Shown: in pieces, positions 26,470 to 35,570 of the stretch | How positions within the stretch are numbered: the stretch's first letter is position 1 | Layout of the letters: every line of letters begins with the position of its first letter | Assembly (NCBI RefSeq): GCF_009671065.1 | Contig: NZ_CP046027.1 | Location: 2,108,001 to 2,172,000, forward strand | DNA length: 64,000 nt | From: Neisseria brasiliensis | GTDB taxonomy: Bacteria; Pseudomonadota; Gammaproteobacteria; Burkholderiales; Neisseriaceae | Direction: 5' to 3' | Notes under the pieces: generated by a model | Databases searched by the model: none | The model's input: only the letters and a program-made list of their open reading frames with translations | Told to the model about the DNA's origin: nothing | Made by a program: the position numbers and the translations under genes

Positions 26470-26482
26470 GGCCGTCTGAACC

Positions 26483-26980
26483 ATGTTAAACCGAAAATCT
26501 GCCATTATTGCGCTGGGCAGCAATCTACAGAACCCAGCCCAGCAAATCCGTGCGGCATTGGCAGCGGTTGCCGCCCATCCACAAATTAAGCTTGAACACA
26601 CGTCGTCACTCTACATCACCGCGCCCGTTGGTTATGATGACCAGCCGGATTTTGTGAATGCCGTGTGTGCCGTATCCACTGATTTGAGCGATGTGGCTTT
26701 GTTGGCGGTGTTGAACCGAATCGAAGCCGATTTTGGTCGCGAACGCACATTCCGCAATGCACCGCGCACCTTGGATTTAGACATCATCGATTATGATCAT
26801 CAAAGCAGTGATGATCCGCATTTAAGCTTACCGCATCCGCGTGCGCATGAGCGCAGCTTTGTGATGAAACCATTGGCCGAAATTCTGCCGGATTTCAAAT
26901 TGGGCCAACACGGTAATGCTGCCGATATTGTCGCTCGATTAGGCGATGATGGTATTCGCTTATTGAGTGAAGCGGAATAA
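26483..26980 (+). CDS. folK: 2-amino-4-hydroxy-6-hydroxymethyldihydropteridine pyrophosphokinase
   Basis: Transfers pyrophosphate to 6-hydroxymethyl-7,8-dihydropterin in folate synthesis. The 165-residue protein has ALGSNLQNP at the N-terminus, RTLDLDIIDYD with the metal-binding aspartates and PHPRAHERSFVMKPL, all family hallmarks. A DUS overlaps the region just before its ATG. Confidence 0.94.
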   Translation: MLNRKSAIIALGSNLQNPAQQIRAALAAVAAHPQIKLEHTSSLYITAPVGYDDQPDFVNAVCAVSTDLSDVALLAVLNRIEADFGRERTFRNAPRTLDLDIIDYDHQSSDDPHLSLPHPRAHERSFVMKPLAEILPDFKLGQHGNAADIVARLGDDGIRLLSEAE

Positions 26981-26985
26981 TAAAT

Positions 26986-27026
26986 AGGCCGTCTGAAAGT
27001 TTGAAAAGCTTTCAGACGGCATTTTG
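26986..27026 (+). terminator. DUS hairpin after folK
   Basis: AGGCCGTCTGAA at 26986-26997 and TTCAGACGGC at 27011-27020, followed by ATTTT. Confidence 0.65.
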
Positions 27027-27095
27027 ATACTGTTCAGCATTGCAGGGTCTGATAAAATACGGCCTGACAATAAAAAGACAGAGTAGGAAATCAAC

Positions 27096-27731
27096 ATGAA
27101 CTATCGTTATATTGCGGTTGAGGGTGCGATTGGTAGCGGCAAATCAGAATTGAGCCGCCGCTTGGCCGCTCAATTTAATGCACTGCATTTGACCGAAAAT
27201 GCCGACCAAAATCCTTTTCTAGCGCAATTTTATGCCAATGCCAATAATCACGGTTTGGCAACCGAACTGTTTTTCTTGATGCGCCGAGCCGACAGCGTGG
27301 ACGTGATTAATGCCGAAGAAGAAAAAGGCAGCGTGATTGTGGCCGATTTCTTATTGGAAAAAGACCAAATTTTCGTGCCGGTGGTGCTGAACGATAAAGA
27401 ACAAACCCTGTTTTGGGAGTTAAAACGCCGCGCCATGCCGCAATATCCTGTGCCGGATTTGGTGATTTATCTGCAAACCGCCGCCGATACCAACCGCAAA
27501 CGCTTGCAAAAACGCGGCGATGGTGTGGTGAACCTGTTTCCAGCCGGCTATCTCAACCGCATTCACGAAGAATACAGCCGCTTTTTCCACCTTTATCAAA
27601 ACGCCCCTTTGCTGATTGTGAATGCCGATGAGTTGGACGTTAACGGCAACGACGAGCATTTTGATTTGCTGCTGCGTGCGATGAGCGATTTGCAGGGCAG
27701 TCGCAATTATCTGAATTTGAGTGAAAAATAG
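27096..27731 (+). CDS. deoxynucleoside kinase family protein
   Basis: A 211-residue P-loop kinase of the dNK family, which phosphorylates deoxyadenosine, deoxyguanosine or related nucleosides. The P-loop is EGAIGSGKSE at residues 9-18, followed by the ADFLLEKD segment near 85 and the RGDGVVNLFPAGYL lid region. Substrate cannot be read from sequence. GTAGGAAATCAAC precedes the ATG. It lies between folate and peroxiredoxin genes without an obvious partner. Confidence 0.87.
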   Translation: MNYRYIAVEGAIGSGKSELSRRLAAQFNALHLTENADQNPFLAQFYANANNHGLATELFFLMRRADSVDVINAEEEKGSVIVADFLLEKDQIFVPVVLNDKEQTLFWELKRRAMPQYPVPDLVIYLQTAADTNRKRLQKRGDGVVNLFPAGYLNRIHEEYSRFFHLYQNAPLLIVNADELDVNGNDEHFDLLLRAMSDLQGSRNYLNLSEK

Positions 27732-27761
27732 CCTGATAGGCCGTCTGAAACGGAATTGATT

Positions 27762-28202
27762 ATGTCAACATACGAATTTACCCTTCCATCCAGCAGCGGT
27801 GAAGATTTCCACTCTGCCGAACACCTGCCTTTGATTGTGTATTTCTACCCGAAAGACAGCACCCCCGGCTGTACCACCGAAGGCTTGGATTTCAATGCCC
27901 GCTTGGAACAATTCAAAGCATTGGGCTACACCGTGGTCGGCATTTCGCGCGACGGTGTGAAAGCGCACCAAAATTTCTGCGCCAAACAAGGCTTTCAATT
28001 TGAGCTCTTGAGCGACAAAGACGAAACCGTGTGCAAAATGTTTGACGTCATCAAGCTGAAAAAGCTTTACGGCAAAGAATCGTTGGGCATCGAGCGCAGC
28101 ACCTTTGTGTTGAACAAGTCTGGCGAAATCGAACACGAATGGCGCAAGGTCAAAGTGGCCGGACATGCGCAAGAAGTGTTGGAAACGGTGAGCGAGAAAT
28201 AG
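27762..28202 (+). CDS. bcp: thioredoxin-dependent peroxiredoxin Bcp
   Basis: Atypical peroxiredoxin of 146 residues that reduces hydroperoxides. The peroxidatic Cys37 lies in YPKDSTPGCTTEGLDF. The conserved second cysteine five residues later in many Bcp proteins is absent, so resolution may follow a 1-Cys-like route. The ATG at 27762 is preferred over an upstream TTG. A DUS lies between it and the kinase gene. Confidence 0.92.
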   Translation: MSTYEFTLPSSSGEDFHSAEHLPLIVYFYPKDSTPGCTTEGLDFNARLEQFKALGYTVVGISRDGVKAHQNFCAKQGFQFELLSDKDETVCKMFDVIKLKKLYGKESLGIERSTFVLNKSGEIEHEWRKVKVAGHAQEVLETVSEK

Positions 28203-28215
28203 CTTTAAAAGTTTC

Positions 28216-28246
28216 AGGCCGTCTGAAAACCATATTCAGACGGCCT
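28216..28246. terminator. DUS hairpin after bcp
   Basis: AGGCCGTCTGAA at 28216-28227 and TTCAGACGGCCT at 28235-28246 form a perfect stem just before xerD. Confidence 0.65.
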
Positions 28247-28261
28247 CAATATTAAATTCTT

Positions 28262-29134
28262 ATGAATACCTTAATCGACAAGCTTTTAGAGCACCTCTGG
28301 CTCAATCACCGCCTTAGTCAAAACACCCTGCAAAGCTATCGTCGTGATTTGGAAAAAGTGGCGGCACGTTTAAGCCAGAAAAATCTTGACTGGCTGAATG
28401 CGGCGCGTGAAGATTTGGCGGATGTGGTGTACGATGCCACAGAAAAGCCAAGTTCGCAAGCGCGCTCATTATCTGCGTGTAAAAGGTTGTATGCGTGGCT
28501 GGAAGAAACCGAGCAGCACCATGACAATCCCACCACTTTTTTAAAAGCACCAAAGCAGGCGCAAAAATTGCCGAAGCTGATTACCGAAAAACAAATCGAC
28601 CGCCTCTTGAACGCGCCCGATACCGACACGCCGCACGGTTTGCGTGATAAAGCCTTGCTGGAAGTGATGTATGCCACCGGTTTGCGTGTGACTGAAGCCG
28701 TGAAATTGCAATTGGGCGATATTGATTTAAATAAAGGCTGGATTCGAACCATCGGCAAGGGCGACAAGCAGCGTATCGTGCCTTTGGGCGGTGAGGCCGT
28801 ATATTGGATTGAACGCTATGTGCAGGAATCGCGCCCGTTGTTACTGAAAAACAAAATGTGTGACGAACTGTTCGTCAGCCAAAAGCGGGTCGGCATTTCG
28901 CGCCAACTGGCGTGGATGATTGTGAAAGAATATGCCGAGATGGCAGGGATTACCGCCTTAAGCCCGCACGGTTTACGCCATGCTTTTGCCACACATTTGG
29001 TCAATCACGGCGCCGATTTGCGTGTAGTGCAAACCTTATTGGGGCATGCCGACATCAGCACCACACAGATTTACACCCATGTTGCCAACCAGCGTTTAAA
29101 AAGCGTGGTCGAGCAACATCATCCGAGAAACTGA
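28262..29134 (+). CDS. xerD: site-specific tyrosine recombinase XerD
   Basis: Works with XerC at dif to resolve chromosome dimers. The 290-residue protein has the N-terminal SAM-like domain and the full catalytic set: Arg142 in ATGLRVTE, His236 and Arg239 in HGLRHAFATH, His262 in LLGHADISTT and Tyr271 in IYTH. Length and motifs match XerD rather than an integrase of a mobile element; no attachment site was seen nearby. Confidence 0.93.
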   Translation: MNTLIDKLLEHLWLNHRLSQNTLQSYRRDLEKVAARLSQKNLDWLNAAREDLADVVYDATEKPSSQARSLSACKRLYAWLEETEQHHDNPTTFLKAPKQAQKLPKLITEKQIDRLLNAPDTDTPHGLRDKALLEVMYATGLRVTEAVKLQLGDIDLNKGWIRTIGKGDKQRIVPLGGEAVYWIERYVQESRPLLLKNKMCDELFVSQKRVGISRQLAWMIVKEYAEMAGITALSPHGLRHAFATHLVNHGADLRVVQTLLGHADISTTQIYTHVANQRLKSVVEQHHPRN

Positions 29135-29136
29135 CT

Positions 29137-29171
29137 TTCAGACGGCCTTTTATCAGGATAGGCCGTCTGAA
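29137..29171. terminator. DUS hairpin between xerD and the Mop-domain gene
   Basis: TTCAGACGGCCT at 29137-29148 and AGGCCGTCTGAA at 29160-29171. Confidence 0.65.
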
Positions 29172-29186
29172 CATAAAGAGAACATC

Positions 29187-29615
29187 ATGAAAACCAGCGC
29201 ACGCAACCAATTCGCAGGCATTGTTAAAAGCATTCAAACCAGCGGCATTCACAGCCAAGTGGTGCTGACTTTGCCGAGCAATCATGAAGTGGTCGCCACC
29301 ATCACCAGCGAAAGCTGCGCTGAATTGGGTTTGAAAGAGGGCGATACGGTGATTGCCTTGATTAAATCCACCAACATCATCATCGCCACCGATTTAGACC
29401 ACATCAAACTTTCCGCCCGCAACCAGTTGAAGGGTGTGATTGCACATGTCGAACGTGGTACGGTCAATTCGATTGTGACCTTGGATTTGGGCAGCAATAT
29501 CCATATTCATGCGAGTGTTACCGTGCAAAGCACCGAACAGCTTGATTTGCACCCGGGGCAATACGCCACAGCGGTGTTTAAAGCAGGTAGCGTAATTTTG
29601 GGTGTATTGGCGTAA
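29187..29615 (+). CDS. molybdenum-pterin binding (Mop/TOBE) protein
   Basis: A 142-residue cytoplasmic protein with two tandem Mop domains: SARNQFAGIVKSIQTSG at the start and SARNQLKGVIAHVERG from about residue 72. Such di-Mop proteins bind molybdate or tungstate and buffer it in the cell. It resembles the C-terminal regulatory part of ModE without a DNA-binding domain. A strong AAAGAGAACATC ribosome binding region precedes the ATG. An IS element has inserted 32 bases after its stop. Confidence 0.87.
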   Translation: MKTSARNQFAGIVKSIQTSGIHSQVVLTLPSNHEVVATITSESCAELGLKEGDTVIALIKSTNIIIATDLDHIKLSARNQLKGVIAHVERGTVNSIVTLDLGSNIHIHASVTVQSTEQLDLHPGQYATAVFKAGSVILGVLA

Positions 29616-29704
29616 TCATATTTAAAGAAGGCCGTCTGAAAAACAATGAACTGCACCCCAAAAGTTGGACACTTTCCCCCAACTTAAAAAGGTGCAGTTT
29701 TCTT

Positions 29705-30061
29705 ATGTCCAAATATACACTAGACTTCAAATACCGAGCCGTACTTCATTACCAACAAGTGCACAGCCAACAGCGCACCGCAGACCATTTCAACGTCTCA
29801 CGCACACATCTGCGCCGTTGGATTGCCGCCTACCGACAAGGAGGTATAACCGCACTTCAACACCCACAGGCTACGCTTATGAAGACTATGCAGACCAAAC
29901 GCAAGAATCCCTTTATCGTCGACAAACCCGACCATGAAAAAACTCAGGCAGAGCTGATTGAAGAATTACGCTACATGAGGGCGGAGAACGACTACCTAAA
30001 GCACATGAAAGCCCTCAACGAAAAGAACGCCGCCAACGCTGCGAAACCGTTCAAACGCTGA
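29705..30061 (+). CDS. IS3-family transposase OrfA
   Basis: A 118-residue protein with a helix-turn-helix (TADHFNVSRTHLRRWIAAY) and a leucine/glutamate-rich coiled region before the C-terminus, as in IS3-family OrfA proteins, which bind the element ends. The overlap with OrfB contains AAAAG at 30021-30025. A -1 slip there would join the frames to read ERRQRCETVQTLRAKHPLKY directly into OrfB. Confidence 0.92.
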   Translation: MSKYTLDFKYRAVLHYQQVHSQQRTADHFNVSRTHLRRWIAAYRQGGITALQHPQATLMKTMQTKRKNPFIVDKPDHEKTQAELIEELRYMRAENDYLKHMKALNEKNAANAAKPFKR

Positions 30062-30858
30062 GGGCGAAGCACCCGCTGAAATACCTGTTGCACAGTGCCG
30101 GCATACCCAAAAGCAGTTTCTACTACCACATCGGCAGACCTGATCCCGATATAGAAGCCAAAGCAGCGGTGAGTGAAGTCTATCACCGACACAAAGGCCG
30201 CTACGGCCAACGCCGGATTGGTGCCGTATTGTCGTGGAATAAAAAGAAAGTGCAACGTATTATGAGACTATTGGGTTTAAAAGCCAAAGTGCGCAACAAA
30301 AAAGCCTATCGTCCGCAAGTTATAGGCGAGACCTCGAAAAACATCCTTAAGCGTGCATTCACTGCCGATAAAGCAGGAGCTAAATGGTTGACCGATGTGA
30401 CCGAGTTTAAATGCACCGACGGCAAACTGTACTTATCGCCGATATTGGATGTATTCAATCGTGAGATTGTGGCTTATGAGCTCAGTAGAAAGCCGGACAG
30501 CAAGATGGTGATGCAGATGCTGGATAAGGCATTCGGCCGTCTGAAAGGGCTGACCCCGCTGCTGCATTCTGACCAAGGTGTGCTTTACCGAACCCAGGCT
30601 TATCGGGAAAAGCTGGCTGAGAAAGGCATTGTGCAGAGCATGTCGCGCAAAGGGAATTGCTGGGATAACGCACCGATGGAGAGTTTCTTCGGGACATTGA
30701 AGGTGGAGAGCTTCTATCAGGAAGGTGTGTTATCGGTGACAGAGTTGACCAAAGTGATAGATGATTATATACGTTACTACAATTATGAACGTATTAGTTT
30801 GAATTTAAAAAAGCTGAGTCCTGTGGCTTACAGAACCCAGCTTGAACAGGCTGTTTGA
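30020..30858 (+). CDS. IS3-family transposase OrfB (DDE integrase domain), made by -1 frameshift
   Basis: Catalytic part of the transposase with an rve integrase domain. The DDE residues are visible: Asp in TDVTEFKC, Asp in LLHSDQGVLY and Glu in NAPMESFFGTLK. No ATG or ribosome binding site starts this frame; a TTG at 30088 is the first in-frame start-like codon. Production by -1 frameshifting from OrfA is therefore likely, as known for the family. The core DUS GCCGTCTGAA lies inside the gene at 30536-30545. Confidence 0.9.
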
Positions 30859-30948
30859 GAAAGATTATTAACTTGTCCAAGAATTGGGGGACAGTTCAAT
30901 CAGTAGATTTTCAGACGGCCTATTTTGTGGTTGGTAAGTTGAACCCAA

Positions 30949-32610
30949 TCAAGCCGCGGCCAGTGTCAGCAATTCGGCGGCATGGTGGCGGGTGGTGTCG
31001 GTGATGATTTCACCGCCCAGCATACGGGCGACTTCTTCCACGCGTTCTTGTTCGTTTAACACGCGGATTTCGCTGACAGTTTGTTCGCCTTCGCTGTGTT
31101 TGCGCACTTGCCAATGATGTTCGCCGCATGAGGCAACTTGCGGTAAATGGGTGACGGCCAAAACTTGATGCTGTTTACCCAAAGCGCGCAAGGCTTTGCC
31201 GACCATTTCGGCCACGCCGCCGCCAATGCCGGTATCGACTTCGTCAAAAATCAAGGTCGGTACATGGGTGTATTGGCTGGATACGACTTGGATGGCCAAG
31301 CTGATGCGCGCCAATTCACCTCCTGAGGCGACTTTGTTTAATGGACGCGATACGCTGCCTTTGTTGGCAGCCACTTGGAATTGCACTTGCTCCAAGCCGT
31401 GTGCGGTTGGTGATGATGGCAGCAAAACGATGTCGAAACGCGCGCCTTTCATTGCCAAGTGTTGCATATGCTCGGTGGTTTCACTGCTCAATCGGCCGGC
31501 AGCTTGATGGCGCATGGCTGAAAGTGTGTGCGCGGCTTCTTGGTATTCGGCAAATTGTTGCGCGACAGCCGCTTCCAAGGCTTCCAAATCGGCAGCGGCG
31601 TGTAAGCTTTCCAATTGGCTGGCGATTTCGGCTAATTTATCTGGCAGGGCTTCCGGCTCGATGCGGTATTTACGCGCCATGCTCATGAGTTCGGCCATGC
31701 GGCGTTCTTGTTCGGCCAATTCATCGGGATCGATGTCGGTGCGGCCGGCGACATCGCGCATATTGGCACTGATTTCGCCCAATTCTGCTTCGATGCTGGC
31801 GAGCATATTCAGGCTTTCGGCAAAGCGTGGTTCGATGTTTTGCAGGTTGCCAAGAAGTTTTTGGCATTGGTAGATTTGGCGCTGAATGCCGTTGTCACCA
31901 TCGATGTTTTCGCCGATTTGTTCGGCTGTTTGCAACAATTCAGCAGAATGCGCCAAGTTGTCGTGGCTTTGGCTGAGAGTTTCCCATTCGCCGGCTTGCA
32001 GGTTGAGCTGGGTTAATTCGTTGAACTGCCATTCCAAACGTTCGCGCTCGATGGCGATATTTTCAGATTGCTCTTGCGCTTCTTGCAGCGATTTTTTGGC
32101 GGCAACCCAGCTTTGGTATTGTTGGCGCACACTTTCGGCTTGCTCCAATGCACCGGCAAAGGCATCCAAAAGCTGACGCTGGGCGGATTCTTGGTTTAGG
32201 GAATGATGGGCATTTTGGCCGTGGATATCGATTAATTGCTCGCCGATGGTTTTGAGCTGCGCCAAAGTAGCAGCTTGATTATTGATGTAGCTGCGGCTTT
32301 TGCCTTTGGCATCGATGATGCGGCGGATGTTGAGTTCTTCTGCCTCGTCTTCCAGCAAGCCTTGTTCGCGCAATTGGGCTTGCAATTGCGGCAGACTGCC
32401 GATATCAAATAAGGCTGAAAATTGCGCTTCTTTGGCACCGTTGCGCACTTGACTGTAATCGGCTTTATCGCCCAAAAGCAGACCGAGCGCGTCGAGCGTG
32501 ATGGATTTACCGGCACCGGTTTCACCGGTTAAGACGGTAAAGCCGTTTTGGAAATCTAAGTTTAGGTTTTCAACAATCACGAAATCGCGTAAAGAGAGTG
32601 CCAGCAACAT
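30949..32610 (-). CDS. recN: DNA repair protein RecN
   Basis: SMC-like ATPase of 553 residues acting early in double-strand break repair. The N-terminal Walker A motif is in LTGETGAGKSI, long coiled coils fill residues about 150-370, and the C-terminal part has the signature ASGGELARISLA and Walker B TLIFDEVDTGIGG. It is a single gene with a DUS upstream. RecN is important for transformation and repair in Neisseria. Confidence 0.95.
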   Translation of the reverse strand: MLLALSLRDFVIVENLNLDFQNGFTVLTGETGAGKSITLDALGLLLGDKADYSQVRNGAKEAQFSALFDIGSLPQLQAQLREQGLLEDEAEELNIRRIIDAKGKSRSYINNQAATLAQLKTIGEQLIDIHGQNAHHSLNQESAQRQLLDAFAGALEQAESVRQQYQSWVAAKKSLQEAQEQSENIAIERERLEWQFNELTQLNLQAGEWETLSQSHDNLAHSAELLQTAEQIGENIDGDNGIQRQIYQCQKLLGNLQNIEPRFAESLNMLASIEAELGEISANMRDVAGRTDIDPDELAEQERRMAELMSMARKYRIEPEALPDKLAEIASQLESLHAAADLEALEAAVAQQFAEYQEAAHTLSAMRHQAAGRLSSETTEHMQHLAMKGARFDIVLLPSSPTAHGLEQVQFQVAANKGSVSRPLNKVASGGELARISLAIQVVSSQYTHVPTLIFDEVDTGIGGGVAEMVGKALRALGKQHQVLAVTHLPQVASCGEHHWQVRKHSEGEQTVSEIRVLNEQERVEEVARMLGGEIITDTTRHHAAELLTLAAA

Positions 32611-32791
32611 GATGGTATTCCTTAGTATGATAAAGGCCGTCTGAAAAGAATGATTTAAACGGTTTTCTTTAGATGGGTTTATTTTAACTAAGATTTTTCG
32701 TAATTGGAATAAGATTTTATATATTTTATTGCTGATTTTGTTGAGCTTATTTTTAAAGTGTTGAATTGTATGGTTTTATTTGTTGTAAAAA

Positions 32792-32816
32792 AGGCCGTCT
32801 GAAATTCAGACGGCCT
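32792..32816. terminator. DUS hairpin downstream of glxK
   Basis: AGGCCGTCTGAA at 32792-32803 and TTCAGACGGCCT at 32805-32816, almost without a loop, lying between the glycerate kinase stop and the recN upstream region. The rest of 32611-32791 is AT-rich with no gene seen. Confidence 0.6.
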
Positions 32817-32841
32817 TTGGTTATGATTTCTTAAGGTTTGC

Positions 32842-33975
32842 CTACTTGCTTAAGAGATACAATTTAGCAACATTCTGTGCGGTAGAAACCAGATTTTCAC
32901 GACCTTGTTTTAAGATTTCATCCAAGGGGGCTGAGTGGCGGATAATCGGGAATACGGCATCAATACCTGCTTGATAAACAACTTCATAATCTTCACGCAA
33001 GCAGCCTACGATTGCAATGACGGTTTTGTCGAAATTCTTAGCAGTTTTAGCAACGCCTACCGGTGTTTTACCGCGAATGCTTTGGGCATCCATGCGTCCT
33101 TCGCCAGTGATGACTAAATCGGCATCTTTAACTTTTTCGGCCAACTGAGTCGCTTCGATAACGATTTCGACACCGGCTTTTAGTTTCACTTGTGGTAATA
33201 CAAGCAGACCGCCACCCATACCACCGGCTGCACCTGCGCCTGCGTGGTCGCGGATAGATACACCGGTATCTCGTTCTACAATCTCGGCAAAATGGGAGAG
33301 TGCCTTATCCAATTGCTGCACCATATGGGGGTCGGCGCCTTTTTGCGGCCCAAATACGGCAGAAGCACCGTTGGTGCCGCACAGGGGGTTATCCACGTCA
33401 CACGCCACTTCAAAAGACACATTTTCTAAACGCTTGTCTAGTCCGCTTAAATCGATTTTATCCAATTGCTCAAGACTGCCGCCGCCATAACCGATTTCTT
33501 TGCCTTCCGCATCTGTTAATTTTGCGCCTAAAGCTTGTAGCATACCAGCACCTGCATCGTTGGTAGCACTACCACCAATGCCGAGAATCACTTTTTGTAC
33601 GCCTTTATCAAGAGCGGCACGGATAAGCTCACCTGTTCCGTAACTGGTCGTCAGCAGCGGATTACGTTTTTCAGACGGCACCAAATGTAAGCCTGAAGCG
33701 GCGGCCATTTCGATAATGGCGATTTTTCCATCGCCAGAAATACCGAAAGCAGCAGTGATTTTAATGCCTAAAGGTGCGGTGACTTCTGTTTCAATCAGAC
33801 GGCCTTTTGTAGCATCGGCCAGTGATTGCACCGTACCTTCGCCACCATCGGCCATCGGTACTTTGATGTATTCTGCTTCAGGCAAAACTTTTTTTAAGCC
33901 GGTTTCGATGGCTTCTGCTACTTCCAATGCGGTCAGACTTTCTTTGAAGGAGTCGGGGGCAATAACGATTTTCAT
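32842..33975 (-). CDS. glxK: glycerate kinase
   Basis: Phosphorylates D-glycerate, to 2-phosphoglycerate in the GarK/GlxK type. The 377-residue protein begins MKIVIAPDSFKESLTALEVAEAIE and has GIGGSATNDAGAGMLQALG and ADLVITGEGRMDAQSIRGK, all family motifs. AAAGGAT precedes the ATG. The adjacent permease gene and divergent CdaR-type regulator suggest an inducible pathway for taking up and using glycerate. Confidence 0.94.
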   Translation of the reverse strand: MKIVIAPDSFKESLTALEVAEAIETGLKKVLPEAEYIKVPMADGGEGTVQSLADATKGRLIETEVTAPLGIKITAAFGISGDGKIAIIEMAAASGLHLVPSEKRNPLLTTSYGTGELIRAALDKGVQKVILGIGGSATNDAGAGMLQALGAKLTDAEGKEIGYGGGSLEQLDKIDLSGLDKRLENVSFEVACDVDNPLCGTNGASAVFGPQKGADPHMVQQLDKALSHFAEIVERDTGVSIRDHAGAGAAGGMGGGLLVLPQVKLKAGVEIVIEATQLAEKVKDADLVITGEGRMDAQSIRGKTPVGVAKTAKNFDKTVIAIVGCLREDYEVVYQAGIDAVFPIIRHSAPLDEILKQGRENLVSTAQNVAKLYLLSK

Positions 33976-34073
33976 GAGTTAATCCTTTTGAGGTTGTATC
34001 AGGAGTGTGGGCAGACTGATTTCGTCTGAAAGAATAAAAATAATTGCGGGGTTGCGAAAAAATATTTTTTAGT

Positions 34074-34108
34074 TTCAGACGGCTTTCTTAAGCATAAGGC
34101 CGTCTGAA
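34074..34108. terminator. DUS hairpin between permease and glycerate kinase genes
   Basis: TTCAGACGGC at 34074-34083 and AGGCCGTCTGAA at 34097-34108. It may reduce read-through from the permease gene into glxK. Confidence 0.55.
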
Positions 34109-34116
34109 CCGGTTGG

Positions 34117-35376
34117 TTAAAATTTAAATACGCCGAAGATAAGGGTAGAGATGATGGTCATCAGCAAACCGATGGCACTTTCATAAGGAATCAGTTTGAG
34201 ACGCTCTTTAATGTCCATGAAAACGCTGCCGCCTGTTGCATGGAAGAATGAGCCGTGAGGCATATGGTCAAGTACTGTTGCACCGGCATGAATCATCGCA
34301 GCACCAGCAATACCGGCGACACCGAGTTCAATTAAAGTACTACCGAATACATTAGAGGCTACAACTGTACCTGCTGTTGTAGAGGCGGTTGCCAGTGACA
34401 TCAACATACCGGACATCGGGGCAAGGATGTAGGAAGGTAAACCCGAAGCAGTCAAGCCATCAATTAATACATCTTTTAAACCTGAATTGGCAATAATACC
34501 GGCCAAAGCACCGGTACCCAACAGCATGATGGCTACCGGCGCCATTTTGCCTAAACCACTTACTGCGTATTGGTTACCGCTACGGATTTTACCCATCAAT
34601 AAAGCACCGACCAAACCGCCTACAGGCAAAGCGATCATAGGATCAATAGCAATGCCGGCGATAGGACGCAGGGCCAGTAATAAAATGGCAACAAGAGGAG
34701 CCGAGATAGCAGTAGCGAAGCTTGGCAGCTGTGTAGTATTTTCAACAGACACTTCTTCTGCTTTAACGCGAGAGCCTTTATTAATCAGTCGCTTCGCAAG
34801 GAAATAAGTAAATATCAAACCGAAAATTGCGGGAATGATACCGGCAGCCATGACTGAAGTAAGGGTTAAATCAAACGCATCCGCAGCGGCAATGGCATTG
34901 GGGTTAGGTGAGATAATATTACCGGCTTTACCACCACCGATCATGGCCAATAAAACGGCTGGTTTGGATAAGTCGACACGTTTGGCTAAGGCCAATGCAA
35001 TTGGTGATACGGTGATGACGGCAACGTCAACAAATACACCTACAGCAGTTAAAATCATGGTTGCCACAGCTAAAGCCAAAAGTGCGCGGTTTTCGCCGAG
35101 CTTTTTGACAATCGTTTCTGCAATAGAGGTGGCAGCACCCGATTCAATCAACACACCGGCCAAGACACCGGCAGCCAAAATACGCATGACAGCCGTGGTG
35201 ATGCCTTGTGCGCCTTCAATCATAAGCTTAACCGTCGCCGCCAAATCTGCACCGCCGATTAAGCCGCCAATTAATGCACCGGCGATCATGCCGTAAGCAG
35301 GCGGTACTTTTTTGAGAATAAGGAAAATAGCGACGCATAACGCTATGAGTGCGCCAAGAGCGGATACAGTAGGCAT
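34117..35376 (-). CDS. GntP-family gluconate/glycerate proton symporter
   Basis: A 419-residue inner-membrane permease of the GntP family with about 12 hydrophobic segments. The region GGGKAGNIISPNPNAIAAADAF is typical of the family. Substrate is inferred as glycerate from the neighbouring glycerate kinase and CdaR-like regulator; gluconate remains possible. GGAG lies 7 bases before the ATG. It is divergent from the regulator, with a 194-base gap that should hold both promoters. Confidence 0.88.
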   Translation of the reverse strand: MPTVSALGALIALCVAIFLILKKVPPAYGMIAGALIGGLIGGADLAATVKLMIEGAQGITTAVMRILAAGVLAGVLIESGAATSIAETIVKKLGENRALLALAVATMILTAVGVFVDVAVITVSPIALALAKRVDLSKPAVLLAMIGGGKAGNIISPNPNAIAAADAFDLTLTSVMAAGIIPAIFGLIFTYFLAKRLINKGSRVKAEEVSVENTTQLPSFATAISAPLVAILLLALRPIAGIAIDPMIALPVGGLVGALLMGKIRSGNQYAVSGLGKMAPVAIMLLGTGALAGIIANSGLKDVLIDGLTASGLPSYILAPMSGMLMSLATASTTAGTVVASNVFGSTLIELGVAGIAGAAMIHAGATVLDHMPHGSFFHATGGSVFMDIKERLKLIPYESAIGLLMTIISTLIFGVFKF

Positions 35377-35464
35377 AGTTAATCTCCTAGTTTGTCAATT
35401 TGTGACATTATTATGTATGGAAATGTGTGTAAAGTCTTTGTGCGGATGTATAAAAAATACGCCA

Positions 35465-35470
35465 TATAAT
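35465..35470 (+). promoter_or_regulatory. possible -10 box in the gntP/cdaR divergent region
   Basis: TATAAT lies in the AT-rich region 35377-35570 between the permease and regulator genes. GCCAT at 35461-35465 and ATGGC at 35499-35503 form a loose inverted pair. No confident operator could be defined. Confidence 0.3.
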
Positions 35471-35570
35471 CTGTTTTTTTATGCAAATTTATAATTTCAT
35501 GGCATATCAACTATGGCACAATTGTTATGTCTACCCGATACCTAATCTTTTGTAATCAAGAGAAAATACT

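Larger units (their letters stand above)
29645..30900 (+). mobile_element. IS3-family insertion sequence, copy 1, intact
   Basis: The element spans 29648-30897 (1250 bases). The ends begin GAACTG and finish CAGTTC, with imperfect inverted repeats running into C-rich and G-rich stretches. AAT flanks it directly at 29645-29647 and 30898-30900, a 3-bp target duplication. It encodes OrfA and OrfB in different frames. A second, nearly identical copy lies at 54035-55285 in inverted orientation. Confidence 0.92.

Noticed and set aside
28262..29134. Tyrosine recombinase considered as a mobile-element integrase
   Set aside because: Length, motifs and core-gene context match XerD; no attachment sites, tRNA or cargo genes beside it.
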